64,000 nt of DNA. It comes from Candidatus Poribacteria bacterium (lineage in GTDB: Bacteria; Poribacteria; WGA-4E; WGA-3G). The stretch covers positions 43,292 to 107,291 of the forward strand of contig JAJEJA010000047.1 of the NCBI GenBank assembly GCA_022828145.1, given 5' to 3'. Positions 1 to 10,691 of the stretch are shown here, in pieces (the stretch's first letter is position 1; every line of letters starts with the position of its first letter). A program made the position numbers and the translations under genes. The notes under the pieces are model-generated. The model saw only the letters and a program-made list of their open reading frames with translations. It did no database searches and was not told the DNA's origin.

Positions 1-958
1 AGAACCTATATGCGCCGTTGTGTAATGGAATGACAAACGCTTTCTCAGCATTCTCTATTGTCATATCTGATGCTGCTGTATTCGTTTGAACCATTACTTG
101 ATGTCCTTTGTCTGAATAAATATGCTTTATAATGTTATAGATGATTTCATCTGGAACTGCCTTGTTTGCAATCAGCACAGTCGGCATCATGACCGTTTTT
201 ACTGTTTCTACCTTTCCTCCGTAAGCGCCCTCAGGTAAACTTGCTGGATAATAATACGGATATTTGTCGTAGAGACCGTGTTTTGTAGCAGGTGTATCCA
301 GATCAATCATTCGGATGGATTTCATCGTTGTCAATGCAATTATTGCACTATTCGGCACACTGACTAACCACATGAAACCTTTAACTTGTCCATCTTGGAG
401 TTCTTGTGCAGCAGAATCCCCTCCCCTATATATTGGTGTAAATTGTCCCCAGATACCGGCGGCTCTTGCCAATCGTTCCAATGTTTTGGCAGTACCAGAT
501 CCTGGTGCACCACAAGCAATTTTTTTACCAACAATATCTTCAAAATCATGTATATTGCTGTTCTGAAGTGTTGAGAATTGTCCGTAGGCAAAATAAAGAA
601 GTGTTACCATTCTAATATCTGTCTTGGGACCCCCTTCTGCGAATATCTCTTCCCCGTTGTATCCGAGAGAACTCTCCGATGCAAAGACAACACCGAGCGC
701 ATTTTTGTCCTCGTTGACACGACGTGTATTCTCCACTGAACCTGCAGACGCGACGATTGATAGTTTCAACGTAGGCTCACGGTGTTTGACAACTTGATTA
801 ATGCCCCCTGCAAATTGAGAGAAACTTCCACCGATTACACCACCATAGATTGTTAACCACTTCTTGTCCTGTTTGTCACCACAACCGGAAAAGACTATTA
901 ACAGCACTGTGACAAGACAGATACATGGATACAGAAAGAACTGCATTTTTTTGTGCAT
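1..958 (-). CDS. TAXI family TRAP transporter solute-binding lipoprotein, partial (C-terminus beyond window edge)
   Basis: Own translation of minus strand from ATG at 956-958: MHKKMQFFLYPCICLVTVLLIVFSGCGDKQDKKWLTIYGGVIGGSFSQFAGGINQVV...; lipobox FSGC; TAXI-like sequence; open to window start, so absent from the ORF list. Confidence 0.8.
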   Translation of the reverse strand, partial: MHKKMQFFLYPCICLVTVLLIVFSGCGDKQDKKWLTIYGGVIGGSFSQFAGGINQVVKHREPTLKLSIVASAGSVENTRRVNEDKNALGVVFASESSLGYNGEEIFAEGGPKTDIRMVTLLYFAYGQFSTLQNSNIHDFEDIVGKKIACGAPGSGTAKTLERLARAAGIWGQFTPIYRGGDSAAQELQDGQVKGFMWLVSVPNSAIIALTTMKSIRMIDLDTPATKHGLYDKYPYYYPASLPEGAYGGKVETVKTVMMPTVLIANKAVPDEIIYNIIKHIYSDKGHQVMVQTNTAASDMTIENAEKAFVIPLHNGAYRF

Positions 959-1201
959 AATACCATCCTTCTATTATTAAAAATCATTGGTAGATAATAC
1001 CAAACCTGACTAAATAAATCAAGTATTTTTCTTGTCATAATCCAGCTATGTCTACTCCTTCTCTTTAGTGGACGGCACACGGCGTGTGCCTACTACTATT
1101 AAGTCCAATGAGATTGAATTATTTATGCACACGCCTCAGAAAAATTTGCTATCTTCTTTAGCGTATACTATAATTTATTCACAATTAATATTCAAGGAGA
1201 A

Positions 1202-2056
1202 TTGTCAGTGCAAGAATACATAAGATTAGCAATTATCGCTATAATACTTTGTATGGTGTCCTTTGCCGGTTGCAATAAAATGCAACAAGTGGAAGGAACT
1301 GCTATACAGAATGCAGAATCATTAGAAATGGAAGAGCAGAAATCAACTGAGGCAATACCTGTTGAAATCATAGATAGTTCAGCAGATGTATTAATTTACG
1401 TGGGTAAAAGTCTGTGGATCAGGCAGGAACATGCAATAGTTGAAGCAGACATAACAAAACGTCTTTTGGAATCAGAGGATATTCAAGTAGAGATAACGGA
1501 AAGTAAGGAAACTGTCAGAGATTGGATGCTTAAAACAACTGGAAACGGTGTCGTGAACGTCTGTATCCTTTACGGTATTTTACCATCCACAATCTATGCC
1601 TCGGGAAATGCACAACCCGATGGTTCAGTCGTTGAAAACTGGATCGAAACAACGGATGGTGATACAGTTTTGAATCACGCAGATTATTTTGGCTATAACA
1701 GTTCAGAAGGTACAGCCAATGAGCGGGGTGCAATGCAAAACTTGATGGACCTACCCGATATTGAGATCAATGTCTATGAACATAACATAGAGATGGTTGT
1801 GACCGCAGAAGGTAGCATTCTAACACCGAGTTTGGGTAATTTTGGTTCAGATAGACCCTTTCCTTTAAATGAACTTGATGCTGGCTGGTATGCTGAAAAG
1901 GTTTTTGCGACTGATTCACAGGGAATCTTAGCAGACCCAATCATTGTGCGTGACAGGGACCGTGGCAGATTAGCAATTGTTTTTCATACACTCTATAAGA
2001 ATGATCCAAAAGGGGAAGTTGCTGCGGAAATAATCAAGTTCCTTCTAACAGAATAG
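1202..2056 (+). CDS. hypothetical lipoprotein (284 aa)
   Basis: ORF with hydrophobic N-terminus and lipobox-like FAGC; family not recognised. Confidence 0.6.
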   Translation: MSVQEYIRLAIIAIILCMVSFAGCNKMQQVEGTAIQNAESLEMEEQKSTEAIPVEIIDSSADVLIYVGKSLWIRQEHAIVEADITKRLLESEDIQVEITESKETVRDWMLKTTGNGVVNVCILYGILPSTIYASGNAQPDGSVVENWIETTDGDTVLNHADYFGYNSSEGTANERGAMQNLMDLPDIEINVYEHNIEMVVTAEGSILTPSLGNFGSDRPFPLNELDAGWYAEKVFATDSQGILADPIIVRDRDRGRLAIVFHTLYKNDPKGEVAAEIIKFLLTE

Positions 2057-2087
2057 TGATATTTTGTAGGTCGGATAGAACAGCATA

Positions 2088-3056
2088 TCATTGATGCATC
2101 TCTACAAGAAAGCCGAGATCTTTTTTTTCTGCCTCTTTCAGAACTGCTGCTGCTGCGACTGCATCTTGTACGGCTACACCTACTGATTTGAAAAAGGTGA
2201 TTTCATCGTCTGCTTGTCTACCGGGTTTATTTCCATTAACGATTTCACCAATTTCTGCATCTGCTTCTACGTTTGGAATAATCAGCTCCCCCGCTTCTTC
2301 TGAGCAGGCTTCGCGCGAATCTACAACGATGCGATTTGCACGTCTGATAGTTGTCGTATCAACTTCGCGTTTCTCTGGAACAAACGTACCGACCGCTGTG
2401 ATGTGTGTGCCTGCTTTTAGATCGTTACCATCAAAGAGTGGAGAGGCGGATGTTGTTGCACAGATAACGATATCGGCATCCATAACCACTTCCTGGGGTG
2501 TAGATGTGAGATTGACTTCGGGAGCATTATCCCAAGTTGTAATTTCTGAAGCGAGTTGTTGTGCTGAAGATTGTGTGCGACTGATGAGATTTACACACGT
2601 AATGTCCCTGACATTCATAACGGCTTGGAGTTGTGCTCTTGCTTGCACACCTGCTCCGAAGAGTCCAACTCTCTTTGCGTTGTGTCGTGCAAGTAGGTCT
2701 GCTGCTACACCACCCCCTGCTCCCGTGCGTATCGCGGTAATGCTTGTACCATCCATAAACGCTTTCGGAAGCCCTGTCTCAGGATCAAGCACTAATACTG
2801 TCGCAGTGATACGCGGTAGATTGATGTCTGGATTTTCGTCATAGACAGAGACGACTTTGATCCCGAACTCGCTGTTTTCAGGTAAATAGGCAGGCATTAT
2901 GAGCGTGACACCTTTGTCAGAGGTGATATGTTGTCGTGGCGGCGCAATTGCTTTACCCGCTGAAAGTTGACTGTATGCATGACGCATTGCCGCAATTGCT
3001 TTGGACATTGGCAGTGCTGCACGAACATCAGCGGCGGATAGGATTCTTATTGCCAT
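2088..3056 (-). CDS. ornithine cyclodeaminase/mu-crystallin family protein; probable delta1-pyrroline-2-carboxylate reductase
   Basis: 322 aa; Rossmann GLFGAGVQARAQ, family-typical TAVGTFVPEKREVD; adjacent to a hydroxyproline dehydratase-like gene. Confidence 0.85.
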   Translation of the reverse strand: MAIRILSAADVRAALPMSKAIAAMRHAYSQLSAGKAIAPPRQHITSDKGVTLIMPAYLPENSEFGIKVVSVYDENPDINLPRITATVLVLDPETGLPKAFMDGTSITAIRTGAGGGVAADLLARHNAKRVGLFGAGVQARAQLQAVMNVRDITCVNLISRTQSSAQQLASEITTWDNAPEVNLTSTPQEVVMDADIVICATTSASPLFDGNDLKAGTHITAVGTFVPEKREVDTTTIRRANRIVVDSREACSEEAGELIIPNVEADAEIGEIVNGNKPGRQADDEITFFKSVGVAVQDAVAAAAVLKEAEKKDLGFLVEMHQ

Positions 3057-3062
3057 ATAACT

Positions 3063-4166
3063 TCACTCTACTTGAACGACGACTTCTCCTAATACGCTCA
3101 TATCTGGTGTGATTCCCAATCCCGGTTGTGTGGACGCAGCCATTCTCCCGTTCACTCTTTGGGGTGCCCCTTCAGCAGTGCTGACGGTGACATAACTATT
3201 GAAATCGGTTGCTGTGAATAAGAATTCTGTGGGGGTGCTATGTGCAAGATGTGCGATTGCAGCGGTTGTTATATCGCCTCCCCAACTATCCTCAATCGTC
3301 ATCGCTATACCGAGTTCAACGCACAAGTCTCTTGCGAGTTTTGCTCTGGTGAGTCCCCCAAATTTACTGATCTTTATGTTGACAACATCCATGGCGCGGT
3401 CAGCATGACCACGTAATAAGACGTGTATACTATCAATTGTCTCATCAAGTATAAATGGGTGATCTGTGCGTTCACGGATAGCAAGGCATTCCTGATATGA
3501 TAGACACGGTTGTTCAATGTATACATCTACGCTACTTACACCTCTGACGACGCGGGTTGCTTGATGCATCAACCAACCAGTATTTGCATCTGCGATGAGA
3601 ACATCCCCAGGTTCCATCAGTTCGGAGACAGCGTGAATCCGTTCTATATCGGTATCTGGGTCTCCACCGACTTTCAACTGGAATTTGCGATATCCTTCGG
3701 CACGGTAAGCAGCAACCTTTTCCGCCATCTCTTCGGGAGATTGTTGAGAGATTGCGCGATATAACATAAAATCATCTCCATATCTCCCTCCGAGTAACGT
3801 GCAAACGGATGTGTTTGATATTTTGCCAAGTATATCCCAACACGCTATGTCTATACCTGATTTTATGTATGGATGTCCTTTGAGCGCGACATCCATGAAT
3901 TGATTGAGAGGTAGCAACTGTGTTGGGTCTTTACCGATAAGGTGTGGTGCAAGTTCGGTGATACCCGTGCGGACACCTTTTGCATAAGCGGGAAGATAGA
4001 AGGGGCCCAACGGACATACCTCCCCGTAACCCGTTATGCCTTCATCTGTTTCAACAGCGATGATTGTGCTATCAAAGACTGAAACGGATTTTCCGCCAGA
4101 CCAATTATAGCTGCCTTCGTGGAGTGGTAGATCAACTTTATATGCTTTAATACTGCGAATTTTCAC
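3063..4166 (-). CDS. enolase superfamily (mandelate racemase/muconate lactonizing) protein; probable cis-3-hydroxy-L-proline dehydratase
   Basis: [48 protein letters not shown]; resembles recalled c3LHyp dehydratases. Confidence 0.8.
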   Translation of the reverse strand: MKIRSIKAYKVDLPLHEGSYNWSGGKSVSVFDSTIIAVETDEGITGYGEVCPLGPFYLPAYAKGVRTGITELAPHLIGKDPTQLLPLNQFMDVALKGHPYIKSGIDIACWDILGKISNTSVCTLLGGRYGDDFMLYRAISQQSPEEMAEKVAAYRAEGYRKFQLKVGGDPDTDIERIHAVSELMEPGDVLIADANTGWLMHQATRVVRGVSSVDVYIEQPCLSYQECLAIRERTDHPFILDETIDSIHVLLRGHADRAMDVVNIKISKFGGLTRAKLARDLCVELGIAMTIEDSWGGDITTAAIAHLAHSTPTEFLFTATDFNSYVTVSTAEGAPQRVNGRMAASTQPGLGITPDMSVLGEVVVQVE

Positions 4167-4222
4167 ATAGTCTCCAAAGTCTTAAAAGTAGTAGGCACAC
4201 TCCGTGTGCCGTTCTTACAATA

Positions 4223-4954
4223 TTAATTACCGCTGCGTGGTACTTGTGCGATGATGCGGTCAGCAAGTTTTGAGAATGGTAGACTTTGGAGATAGACGGT
4301 ACCTGTTCCCTGTAGTGTTGCAAGAAATAACCCCTCACCACCAAAGAACATTGACTTTAGACCTTTGGTCATCTCTATATCATATTGCACACCGGCTGTG
4401 AAGGCGACAAGACACCCCGTGTCGACACGTATTATTTCATTATTGAGTTCTTTTTTGATAACACTGCCACCAGCGTGAATAAAAGCCATGCCGTCCCCGC
4501 GTAGGGATTGGAGGATAAAACCTTCTCCGCCGAAAAATCCTGCACCGAGTTTTCGTGAGAAAGCGATATCGAGTTCAGTACCGAGGGCAGCACATAAAAA
4601 TGCATCCTTCTGACAGGTGAGTACGCCACCGATCTCTGATAGGTCTACCGGAATGATGTGCCCGGGATAAGGTGCAGCGAATGCAACTTTTCTCTTATTG
4701 CTATTGTGATTTGTGAAATGTGTCAAGAACAGAGACTCACCACTGAGTGCCCGTTTACCTGCACCGATGAGTTTTCCCATCAATCCGCCTTCGGGACTGG
4801 ACCCGTCTCCCATTTTTGCCTCAAAAGTGATGTCATCCTCCATCCAGTTCATTGCGCCAGCTTCAGCTATTATTGTTTCACCTCTATCAAGTTCCACCTC
4901 AACGACTTGCATGTCGTTTCCAAATATTTCATAATCAACTTCGTGGCTTTGCAT
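4223..4954 (-). CDS. AIM24/TIGR00266 family protein
   Basis: 243 aa; [66 protein letters not shown]. Confidence 0.85.
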   Translation of the reverse strand: MQSHEVDYEIFGNDMQVVEVELDRGETIIAEAGAMNWMEDDITFEAKMGDGSSPEGGLMGKLIGAGKRALSGESLFLTHFTNHNSNKRKVAFAAPYPGHIIPVDLSEIGGVLTCQKDAFLCAALGTELDIAFSRKLGAGFFGGEGFILQSLRGDGMAFIHAGGSVIKKELNNEIIRVDTGCLVAFTAGVQYDIEMTKGLKSMFFGGEGLFLATLQGTGTVYLQSLPFSKLADRIIAQVPRSGN

Positions 4955-5354
4955 ATTTGTTCCTCACCAATTGAAATCCTTGTGTTTTAGGTCGTAAATA
5001 CATACAGAAGCGAACTATCCTCATTCACAATAGAATAATAGCATAATTGTGTAATATATTCAAGAAGGTATGCTCTGTTGGGTGTGTAAAGTTATTGTCA
5101 CTAAACATTCAATACCTTCACCAATAATAGACATTTTGTTAGATTATGCCTCTTTGTAGCACATTCTGTTAGATTGTGCCTGCGGAGGGCATAAACTGGA
5201 AGTGGACGCTACAATATTGCCCAAAAGAAGGTATTTTCAAGCCAAAGTCTTGATAGGTAGCAACTTGGGTTATTTTAACTTCATTAGGGACGATACGTTA
5301 TGCGACGGTATTTAATGTAATCGCCTGCAGCGAAAACGAACACTTCTTTTACAA

Positions 5355-6308
5355 TCAATTTATTTGTTTGATTTGTCCCCACTGAATCGTTAGTTTGTCT
5401 ATAGGAAAAACACCAAGGGTTGTATCATGTATCCAATCCGGGAACCCATCGTTAATCGCGGAAAAACTCGTAAGATTCAAGACTTCATCAGTGGCAATAG
5501 TATACCGAAAAATATCGCTCTGCCCGAGCCCCTCATCTCCTGCAGCGTGAATAAGAACGTGCCGTGTTCCCATCCAGCAGACTAAGCTAATCATCCATCT
5601 TTCAGTAGATGGTAACATGAACTCTTTGACTAAAATACCATCCGTGGAACGGATGACGACTTTGTCGTCTTTTCCATGCCTTGCTTCTATATACAGAAGG
5701 TGTTTTCCATCTGGTGACCATTGTGGTGAAAAATAGCTTGAACCTACCTTGTGGACAAAACGACGAGGGTTTTTGCCGTTTGCATCCATAACATAGATAG
5801 CATCTTCAAAAGGATCTCTACGCGTAAAAATATAAGCGATTTTTTCACCATCAGGTGACCATGTCGGACTGGACGTATAATATAGCATGTTGTTGCGTGT
5901 AAGTTGTTGCACTCTACGTGTCTCAATGTCAATAGTATGGATACTTGTATAATTACCGCGAGTGCTTGTAAATGCTATGTGTTGACTATCGGGTGACCAA
6001 GCAGGATTTACATCAATCCCTGTATAAGTAGTGAGTTTCTGCACTTGTGTTCCATCTATATTCATAATGAACAGATCTATATTCTGTTCATTCGTTACTC
6101 TCTCTTGTTCGCGTACAAAAGCAATATACTTCCCATTAGGAGACCAACGTGGTTCTGCATCATAGAGCGTATTATTTGTTAACCTTTGAATGTTGCTGCT
6201 ATCATCGTCCATAATATAGATTTCCCAATTAGACATCCATACTATTTTTGCAGCGGCAAAAGGCACGAGAGAAAAGAAAAGTATTCCGAAAGTAATTAAT
6301 GGACGCAT
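5355..6308 (-). CDS. secreted TolB-like beta-propeller (PD40 repeats) with C-terminal WGxIKQ tag
   Basis: Signal peptide; repeated PRWSPNGKYIAFV / PAWSPDSQHIAFTS / PTWSPDGEKIAYI. Confidence 0.85.
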   Translation of the reverse strand: MRPLITFGILFFSLVPFAAAKIVWMSNWEIYIMDDDSSNIQRLTNNTLYDAEPRWSPNGKYIAFVREQERVTNEQNIDLFIMNIDGTQVQKLTTYTGIDVNPAWSPDSQHIAFTSTRGNYTSIHTIDIETRRVQQLTRNNMLYYTSSPTWSPDGEKIAYIFTRRDPFEDAIYVMDANGKNPRRFVHKVGSSYFSPQWSPDGKHLLYIEARHGKDDKVVIRSTDGILVKEFMLPSTERWMISLVCWMGTRHVLIHAAGDEGLGQSDIFRYTIATDEVLNLTSFSAINDGFPDWIHDTTLGVFPIDKLTIQWGQIKQIN

Positions 6309-6498
6309 TGTCTTTCTCCTTTGGTTTTACAATGTTCTCTATATAATTATATATCACATAAGATTCAAATTCTTTAGTACTTTTTTCATTAAAATGGATA
6401 AACGTCACTAATTGAAAAAAAAAGCTAAAGAATTTCTTGTAAAAGCGATATAATTAATAAAGGGATATATACATTTTGAAAAATGGGGGTGAATCGGG

Positions 6499-7149
6499 AT
6501 GAAAATAATCCACGGAAATCCATCTCACAGAGAACGATGTCCATTTAATATCGTTCCGAATGAACCGCTCTCCGCAGAAACATCTATAGATCAGTGTGTC
6601 TCTTGTGTGTGTCGCAACAACGCATACCTGAAGAGTCACTACGAAGATTTACAACAGATCGCTTTTTTGACCATTCTTGAAGAAACACCTAACTATAACC
6701 CAAACCATCCAAGCGGTGCGAGTTTCATTACCTTTATCAAGGCAAAGGTCTGTATACGCTTATGGCGCGAGCAAAGGAAACTATTGCAAGAGACACCTTT
6801 TCCGTATCAAGAATGCTCTGAAAATGAGAAGAATAATCCGTTAGAAGCAGAATTGCTCACACAAGCGTGTGCTATTGAGGATATGGCAGACAGTGTGATA
6901 CAGCAAATTGAAGTCGATTTTTTACGAAAGTGTTTACCCAAACTCATTGAAAAACTTACCGAAAAAGAAAAACGGGTCATTCAAATGAAGTTCTTTAAGG
7001 AACATACCGGCGTGCAAATTGCAAAAGAACTCAACATATCCGAGGGACGTGTAACACAACTCACACAGAAAGCATTGGCAAAACTTGGTAAAGCATATCT
7101 CACGACACTCAAATGTAAGCAAGGAAACCCATATAGAGTAACGGAATAA
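6499..7149 (+). CDS. RNA polymerase sigma-70 family factor
   Basis: 216 aa; LTEKEKRVIQMKFFKEHTGVQIAKELNISEGRVTQLTQKALAKLGKA (region 4 HTH). Confidence 0.85.
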   Translation: MKIIHGNPSHRERCPFNIVPNEPLSAETSIDQCVSCVCRNNAYLKSHYEDLQQIAFLTILEETPNYNPNHPSGASFITFIKAKVCIRLWREQRKLLQETPFPYQECSENEKNNPLEAELLTQACAIEDMADSVIQQIEVDFLRKCLPKLIEKLTEKEKRVIQMKFFKEHTGVQIAKELNISEGRVTQLTQKALAKLGKAYLTTLKCKQGNPYRVTE

Positions 7150-7287
7150 GTCGTTTTGTACCTGAAAATTATTCTGTTTCTTTATAGTCAACCTTAAAAA
7201 TATCGGGGTACTTCTTGGCACGGAGGGAAACCGTGAATTGTCCTACTACTAACGGATATATGTTAACGGATAAGAGTCTACTTGATT

Positions 7288-8874
7288 CTAAGTTTTGCTC
7301 TGTTTTACTGATATTATAGCGAGAAATGCATTGACATTCCCTTTTCCGCTGAACCAGGTACCGGTTGCACCAAGTTTAAAGACCTGTCCTCTGTCAAAAT
7401 GATAACGGATTGTTCCTTGGAGCCCCGAGGGGACATCCCAAACCCCAGCAACTGCTTCAGTAGGGATACCTTTGGTCGGCAGTTCTGTATTTTCATCAAA
7501 TAGATCAAACGAACCCCCCGATTTAGCATTTCCCATCTGTATTTCAATTACAAGTTCACCGCCTCCCTTTATTTGCGTAGTATCAATTTCAATGACATTA
7601 TAATCTTGGTAGCCGTAACTTGGCGCACGAAGTATATCTAAGACTCTCTGTTCAAGCTGCCCATTTTTGAGAACGACTTTTGATACTGTCAGGAAAGGGT
7701 CTGTTGTGTTTTCATTGAAACCGGGGAATTTTGAATCTAAAGCATTGGTAAGAAAGGTCATATAACCGTCAACTTCAGGAATACGCTTTTTGTAGCAGTC
7801 ATCAAAAAAATCGTTGAGTGGTAGTTTTCCCATCACATCATATTCTGGTGCAATGACTAAGCAATCTACGGGTGAATCTTCTGTCCAACCCTCCATGATT
7901 GCTTGTGCAAGAGGATGCGTTTTATTGAAGACATCCGATTCGCTCTTAGGTCTCTTTGCCATGTATGCTTTCTTACGCGGGGTACGTTCTAATGCGACAT
8001 TGGACACCCAAATGTTGATAAAGTTCTCATTCAAGAATTTGATCACTTGATCATCAGAGAGGACACCTGCCCTCAAACCTTTACCACTCCCTCAGCAAGC
8101 CTCATCTGCTAATGGTCCGTCAACGGAGATGACATGAATGAGTTTGCTCTGTTTTTCAGCCAGTTCAACGGATTGCTCAGGTCCTACCCAGTTGATCTGT
8201 TCCGATTTGTAAAACTGTCTGTTTAAGATTCGGGTTGCTTCGTCTTCGGTGATGTGTATTACATATTGGATGTCTTGAATATCCTCTTGTGTCCCTGCAT
8301 GCAATTCCATTCGCTGGATTAGACCTGCGTCTGTAATAGAATAAGGCGCGTCTTTGTCCTGTTTCCAATTCACATCAAAATTGACAGTGCCTTCTGGGAC
8401 AGACATCTTGAAGAAAGCGATCTCTTCTTCAAGTCTGTCAATGATAAGATTCCCGATAAACTTGGATGGTGTGAACCATCCATCTGTGAGTTTATATTCT
8501 ACATGGATACGGAATTGTATATCAGCATATCTCTGATTACAAGCACGCAAACATGCCCACAAACCTTGGGAATCACCAGAGTCAAGGTGCATATCCAAAT
8601 TTGGATTGGGATGTAATTGTTGGAACAACTTAATCACGCCGGTTTTTTCAATCTCCCAGCATTCACCGACTGAGACCGATTCTATCGGTATGAAAGCGTG
8701 AAATACAGATAGCGGGTGGTTCTTTTCCGGTTCTGCGACGCGGAGATTTGCTAACGCCTCCCACTCTACATGGAAATTTGAGAGTGTATGTTCAATCGGT
8801 TTGATGTATCCTTTCACAGATATGGTTTTAGCACCATCAATGAAAAGCGTGATCCTGTCTAATACTGTATTCAT
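7288..8874 (-). CDS. Candidate selenoprotein 1 (Sec at UGA 8092-8094): thioredoxin-like CU-motif protein, read through from listed ORFs 8092..8874 and 7288..8076
   Basis: ...HVISVDGPLADEAC-U-GSGKGLRAGVLSDDQVIKFLNENFINIWV...; same frame across TGA with no other stop; SECIS-like hairpin 8059-8074; two paralogs with TGA at the same position. Confidence 0.88.
8059..8074 (-). promoter_or_regulatory. Putative bacterial SECIS hairpin for selenoprotein 1
   Basis: GAGGGC-AGGU-GUCCUC, 6-bp stem (one G-U), loop AGGU, beginning 18 nt after UGA. Confidence 0.75.
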
Positions 8875-10088
8875 TCAATTTCCTTTACTGAAATGTTTAA
8901 AACCTGTTGCGAAGGTTGTTCAGGTGTGATGATGATGTTTGCCAATCCTAGTCGTTTTCCTGCTACAGATTCTTTGAGAAAGTATATATAAGCATCTACT
9001 TCGTCCTCAAACTCACCCAAACATTCAGGGAAATAATTATAGTCTATACTGCCCAGGACTTCAAACTCATGTGAGATAACCATACAATCAACGGGTGAGC
9101 CTTTCTTCCAACCTTTCATAATGGCTTTTGCAAGAGCGTGAGATGAGTCAAAAGTCATTCCTTCCCGTATGCGTCGTTTTGCAATCGGTTCTCGTAGACG
9201 CTGTGTCCGTCCTAATTCCGCGTTTGTGACCCACGTGTTGACAAAGTTATTGTTCAAGAATTCTATGATTTCATCATCGGAGAGTTCACCTGACCTCAGG
9301 CATTTGCCAGTCCCTCAGCATGACTCATCAAAGAGTGGTCCATCTACCGAAATGACGTGAATCGGTTTCTGTTGTGCGGGTGCTATCTCCAAGGCTTCCT
9401 CCAGTGATACCCAGTCAATTCTCTGAAACTCATAGAAACACGATACGAGTGCGCGTTTGGCTTCTTCTTGCGTTATTGCTTTAATGAATTTGACATCCTG
9501 AGATGTTGTGTCAGTATAGATTTCCATTTGAGGACAATACCCTATTGCTGCAGCTGTGTGTTCATCCTCCTGTGTCCAACCAATGTCAAAGTTTAGTGTC
9601 GTTTGGGGAACATGCAATTTGAAGGAGACAATTTTCTCCTGTAGTCGGTCAATCATCAGGTGTCCTGCAAATTGTGATGGTGTCAACCAACCACTGTTCA
9701 GGACGAATTGTCCATGTATTCGGAATAGAATCTCAACGTATTCTTCATTGTAAGCGCGCAAACATGCCCACATAGCACGACTCGGATCACCTGAATTTAT
9801 GTGCAATTTCAGTTGTGGACAGGGAGAAAGCTGGCGCAGTAACGTTAAAGCACCTTCCTTCTGAATTTGCCAGCATTCACCAACTGAAACGGGTTCTGAT
9901 GGCAGAAAAGATTGAAATACAGAAGCAGGATATTGCTTTTCTGGATGTGCAACCCGTATGTTCGCTAATTCGTCCCACTCTACATAGAAGTCTGATGAGT
10001 CGTATTCAAATGGTGCAATGTAACCTTTGACAGATACTTCTGTGTCATCACTGAGTTGGATTGTAATTTTGTCGGACAATGTATGCAT
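8871..10088 (-). CDS. Candidate selenoprotein 2 (Sec at UGA 9315-9317), read through from listed ORFs 9315..10088 and 8871..9257; shorter C-terminus
   Basis: ...HVISVDGPLFDESC-U-GTGKCLRSGELSDDEIIEFLNNNFVNTWV...; frame continuous; SECIS-like hairpin 9282-9297; stop overlaps start of next paralog (ATGA). Confidence 0.87.
9282..9297 (-). promoter_or_regulatory. Putative bacterial SECIS hairpin for selenoprotein 2
   Basis: GAGGUC-AGGU-GAACUC; same loop and distance; G-U pair replaced by U-A, with one G-A mismatch. Confidence 0.65.
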
Positions 10089-10134
10089 TTCAACTCCTAC
10101 GCCGTCATTCTAATCTATGATGATTGAATTGACT

Positions 10135-10644
10135 TTATTCGACATTTTCTAAATAGAGTTGCTGAAATTTTGAAACGACTCTGTTCGTCATTTTTTCTAA
10201 GTCTTTTTTTGAAAATAGATGCAAACCTGTATGTGATTTTTCAATCAATTTACTTGTTAGATTGTCTACGCGGTCCCAAATGGATGTTGCAATATCTGGT
10301 TTTAAAACGCTATTATCAAAGTAATCTATGTACTGCACACATGCAGCTATGTTACCTGTTTTCTGTTTGTTTTCACCTGCTCTTGCTTCTACAAGAACGA
10401 GTGATACTACGTAAGATAAATCTGATTCGTACTCATAGACGATATCCACATTTTCGATTTTATTAAATGCCTCAAATAAGTATATTTTTACAGAGGACAC
10501 AAGGTCGGTTTCCCCAGCAATATCAAGCAGAATTTTGATTTTCTTTGTTTCTTTAGAAGTTTCTTTTACGGGTATGCCTTCAATTGAGATTGTTATGAAA
10601 CAGATGATTAAACTAACAACAAGAAATAGCATCAGTATTCGTTT
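10135..10644 (-). CDS. hypothetical exported protein
   Basis: Signal-peptide-like MKRILMLFLVVSLIICFITISIEG; internal Met preferred over ORF start 10686; in line with the M56/selenoprotein run. Confidence 0.6.
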   Translation of the reverse strand, partial: KRILMLFLVVSLIICFITISIEGIPVKETSKETKKIKILLDIAGETDLVSSVKIYLFEAFNKIENVDIVYEYESDLSYVVSLVLVEARAGENKQKTGNIAACVQYIDYFDNSVLKPDIATSIWDRVDNLTSKLIEKSHTGLHLFSKKDLEKMTNRVVSKFQQLYLENVE

Positions 10645-10691
10645 CATAATGATTCCTTTTGTGAATTTAGTTGTTTTCAAATTCACTATGA

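Noticed and set aside
2188-2844. 218-aa plus-strand ORF
   Set aside because: Antisense to a well-supported ornithine cyclodeaminase-family gene; composition typical of a shadow ORF.
8871-8873. TGA ending selenoprotein 2 read as a second Sec codon
   Set aside because: Downstream frame hits TAG after three codons (ATA CAG TAT TAG) and the next paralog starts at the overlapping ATG; no AGGU hairpin.
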